Shown here one piece after another: positions 5,247-6,622 of a stretch of DNA of 6,622 bases (within the stretch, counting starts at the first letter, position 1; the number at the start of each line of letters is the position of its first letter). A program made the translations under genes and the position numbers. The DNA lies in NCBI GenBank assembly GCA_017848075.1, contig JAGALG010000059.1:1-6622 (forward strand), read 5' to 3'. The notes under the pieces are model-generated. The model saw nothing but the letters and a program-made list of their open reading frames with translations. It did not search any database and was not told the DNA's origin. This stretch comes from Oscillospiraceae bacterium. GTDB taxonomy: Bacteria > Bacillota > Clostridia > Oscillospirales > Ruminococcaceae.

Positions 5247-6622
5247 TTACTCAAAAGATTTCAGAGATTCCAGGATCTTGGCCATGCGTTCTTCGGCTTT
5301 GGCCAGTTTCTCGCGTTCTACAGCGATTACTTTTTCCGGAGCTTTTGCAACAAAGCCTGGATTATTCAGTTTACCGGAAAGGAACTTAATATCTTTCTCG
5401 CAATCTGCCTTTTCTTTATTCAGACGAGCGATCTCTTTTTCATGGTCTACCAGCTGAGCCAGTGGAATGAAGATTCTTGCGCTGGAGGTGATAACCTGTA
5501 CACAGGAATCTGCATCGAAGTCTTTGCTGAAGTCTACTGCATCAGCCCAAGCCAGTCTTTCCAGGAAGGCCTGACCCTGACGGAATACCTCTTCAGAAGC
5601 AGTCTCGATATGCAGAGTTGCTTTCTTGGAAGGTGGTACATTCATTTCAGAGCGACGGGCACGAACTGCTTTGATCGCATCCATTACTTTCTCGAATTCC
5701 TGCTCTTCTGCGGAGAAGTTCAGCTCTTCTTTATAAACAGGCCAGTTGGAAACCATGATGGATTCGCCTTCATGTGGGATTGCCTGCCAGATTTCCTCGG
5801 TGATGAATGGCATGAATGGGTGCAGCAGCTTCAGGATACCATCCATCAGATAAACCAGTACCTGACGAGCTGGATCAGCAGCTTCGCCGCCTTCCCACAG
5901 ACGGGTCTTGGTCAGCTCTACATACCAGTCACAGAAGACATCCCAAATGAAGTCGTAAACTTTACCCAGTGCGATACCCAGCTCGAATTTCTCCAGGTTA
6001 TCGGTTACATCTTTAACCAGGCTGTTGTATTTAGACAGAACCCATTTATCTTCGATAGCCAGCTCTGCAGGAACAGCGACCTTCATGTTTTCGTCGGTGA
6101 TGTTCATGAGAATGAAGCGGGCAGCATTCCACAGTTTGTTGGCAAAGTTACGGCTTGCCAAAACTTTATCGTCACTGAAGCGCATATCGTTGCCTGGGGT
6201 ATTACCATTTGCCAGAGCAAAACGCAGAGCGTCAGCACCGTACTGATCGATAATCTCCAGTGGGTCGATACCGTTGCCCAGAGATTTACTCATCTTGCGG
6301 CCCTGCGCGTCACGAACCAAACCGTGGAACAGAACGGTATTGAATGGAACCTGTCCCATATGTTCCAGACTGGAGAATACCATTCGGATTACCCAGAAGA
6401 AGATGATATCATAACCGGTAACCAAAGTGCTGGTTGGGTAGAAGTATTTCAGTTCTTCCGTATTGTTTGGCCAGCCCAAAGTGGAGAATGGCCACAGAGC
6501 AGAGGAGAACCAGGTATCCAGAGTATCCGGATCCTGATGAACATGAGTGCTGCCGCATTTGGAGCAAACATGGACATCTTCTTTGGATACCATGACTTCA
6601 CCGCAGTCTTCACAGTAGTAAA
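5247..6622 (-). CDS. valS: Valyl-tRNA synthetase, C-terminal half (5' end outside the window)
   Basis: A class I aminoacyl-tRNA synthetase charging tRNA-Val with valine in the cytosol. The window holds the last 457 codons of a protein usually near 880 residues, and the frame is open to the window edge, so the Met at 6593 is internal. Counting from the first whole codon: a zinc-ribbon-like CEDC and CSKC (3-6, 19-22), DTWFSSALWPFSTLGWP (from 35), a TGYDIIFFWVIRM stretch of the catalytic fold, and KMSKS (109-113, at 6296-6282), which binds ATP. The helical anticodon-binding domain follows (about 190-330, with HPFMPFITEEIW). Last is a charged coiled coil (about 390-457, LVDHEKEIARLNKE onward), the tRNA-contacting arm of ValRS. 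KMSKS is canonical and no frameshift is visible. The HIGH motif and editing domain lie outside. Any T-box leader would also be outside. Confidence 0.97.
   Translation of the reverse strand, partial: YYCEDCGEVMVSKEDVHVCSKCGSTHVHQDPDTLDTWFSSALWPFSTLGWPNNTEELKYFYPTSTLVTGYDIIFFWVIRMVFSSLEHMGQVPFNTVLFHGLVRDAQGRKMSKSLGNGIDPLEIIDQYGADALRFALANGNTPGNDMRFSDDKVLASRNFANKLWNAARFILMNITDENMKVAVPAELAIEDKWVLSKYNSLVKDVTDNLEKFELGIALGKVYDFIWDVFCDWYVELTKTRLWEGGEAADPARQVLVYLMDGILKLLHPFMPFITEEIWQAIPHEGESIMVSNWPVYKEELNFSAEEQEFEKVMDAIKAVRARRSEMNVPPSKKATLHIETASEEVFRQGQAFLERLAWADAVDFSKDFDADSCVQVITSSARIFIPLAQLVDHEKEIARLNKEKADCEKDIKFLSGKLNNPGFVAKAPEKVIAVEREKLAKAEERMAKILESLKSFE

Overview
The window looks like chromosomal DNA from a low-to-moderate GC, endospore-forming member of the Firmicutes, most likely class Clostridia. 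An Oscillospiraceae-type gut anaerobe is my best guess, but it is an inference. The evidence is a complete spoIIA sporulation operon, strong AGGAGG-type ribosome binding sites, factor-independent terminators with long U tracts, and a surface protein ending in an NPxTG sorting signal of the kind used by clostridial sortases. There is no sign of phage, an insertion sequence, a CRISPR array or an RNA gene.

Layout. (1) Positions 62-2365, + strand: a 767-residue secreted surface protein. It has a signal peptide, three tandem Ig-like repeats, a middle beta-rich domain, an InlB-B-like repeat and a C-terminal sorting signal. A perfect 10-bp inverted repeat lies just before it and a symmetrical, probably bidirectional terminator after it. 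(2) Positions 2398-3117, - strand: a DUF554 (YqgA/YdfK-like) membrane protein with a clear sigma-A-type extended -10 promoter. It converges on gene 1. (3) Positions 3255-3629, + strand: a 124-residue secreted protein that appears to be one stand-alone cadherin-like module. (4) Positions 3662-5114, - strand: spoIIAA-spoIIAB-sigF, preceded by a candidate sigma-H promoter with two imperfect 0A-box-like sites. It converges on gene 3, with a second bidirectional terminator between them. (5) Positions 5247-6622, - strand: the 3' half of valS (valyl-tRNA synthetase), running off the window edge and closed by its own terminator.

How the genes work together. Only the spoIIA genes form an evident functional unit. 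SpoIIAB holds sigma-F inactive and phosphorylates SpoIIAA; unphosphorylated SpoIIAA releases sigma-F in the forespore. The other genes are separate transcription units, each closed by its own terminator or sharing one with a convergent neighbour. Every intergenic stretch is shorter than 300 bases. I see no convincing multi-gene novel system. The least ordinary items are the repeat-bearing NPSTG surface protein and the solitary cadherin-like secreted protein.
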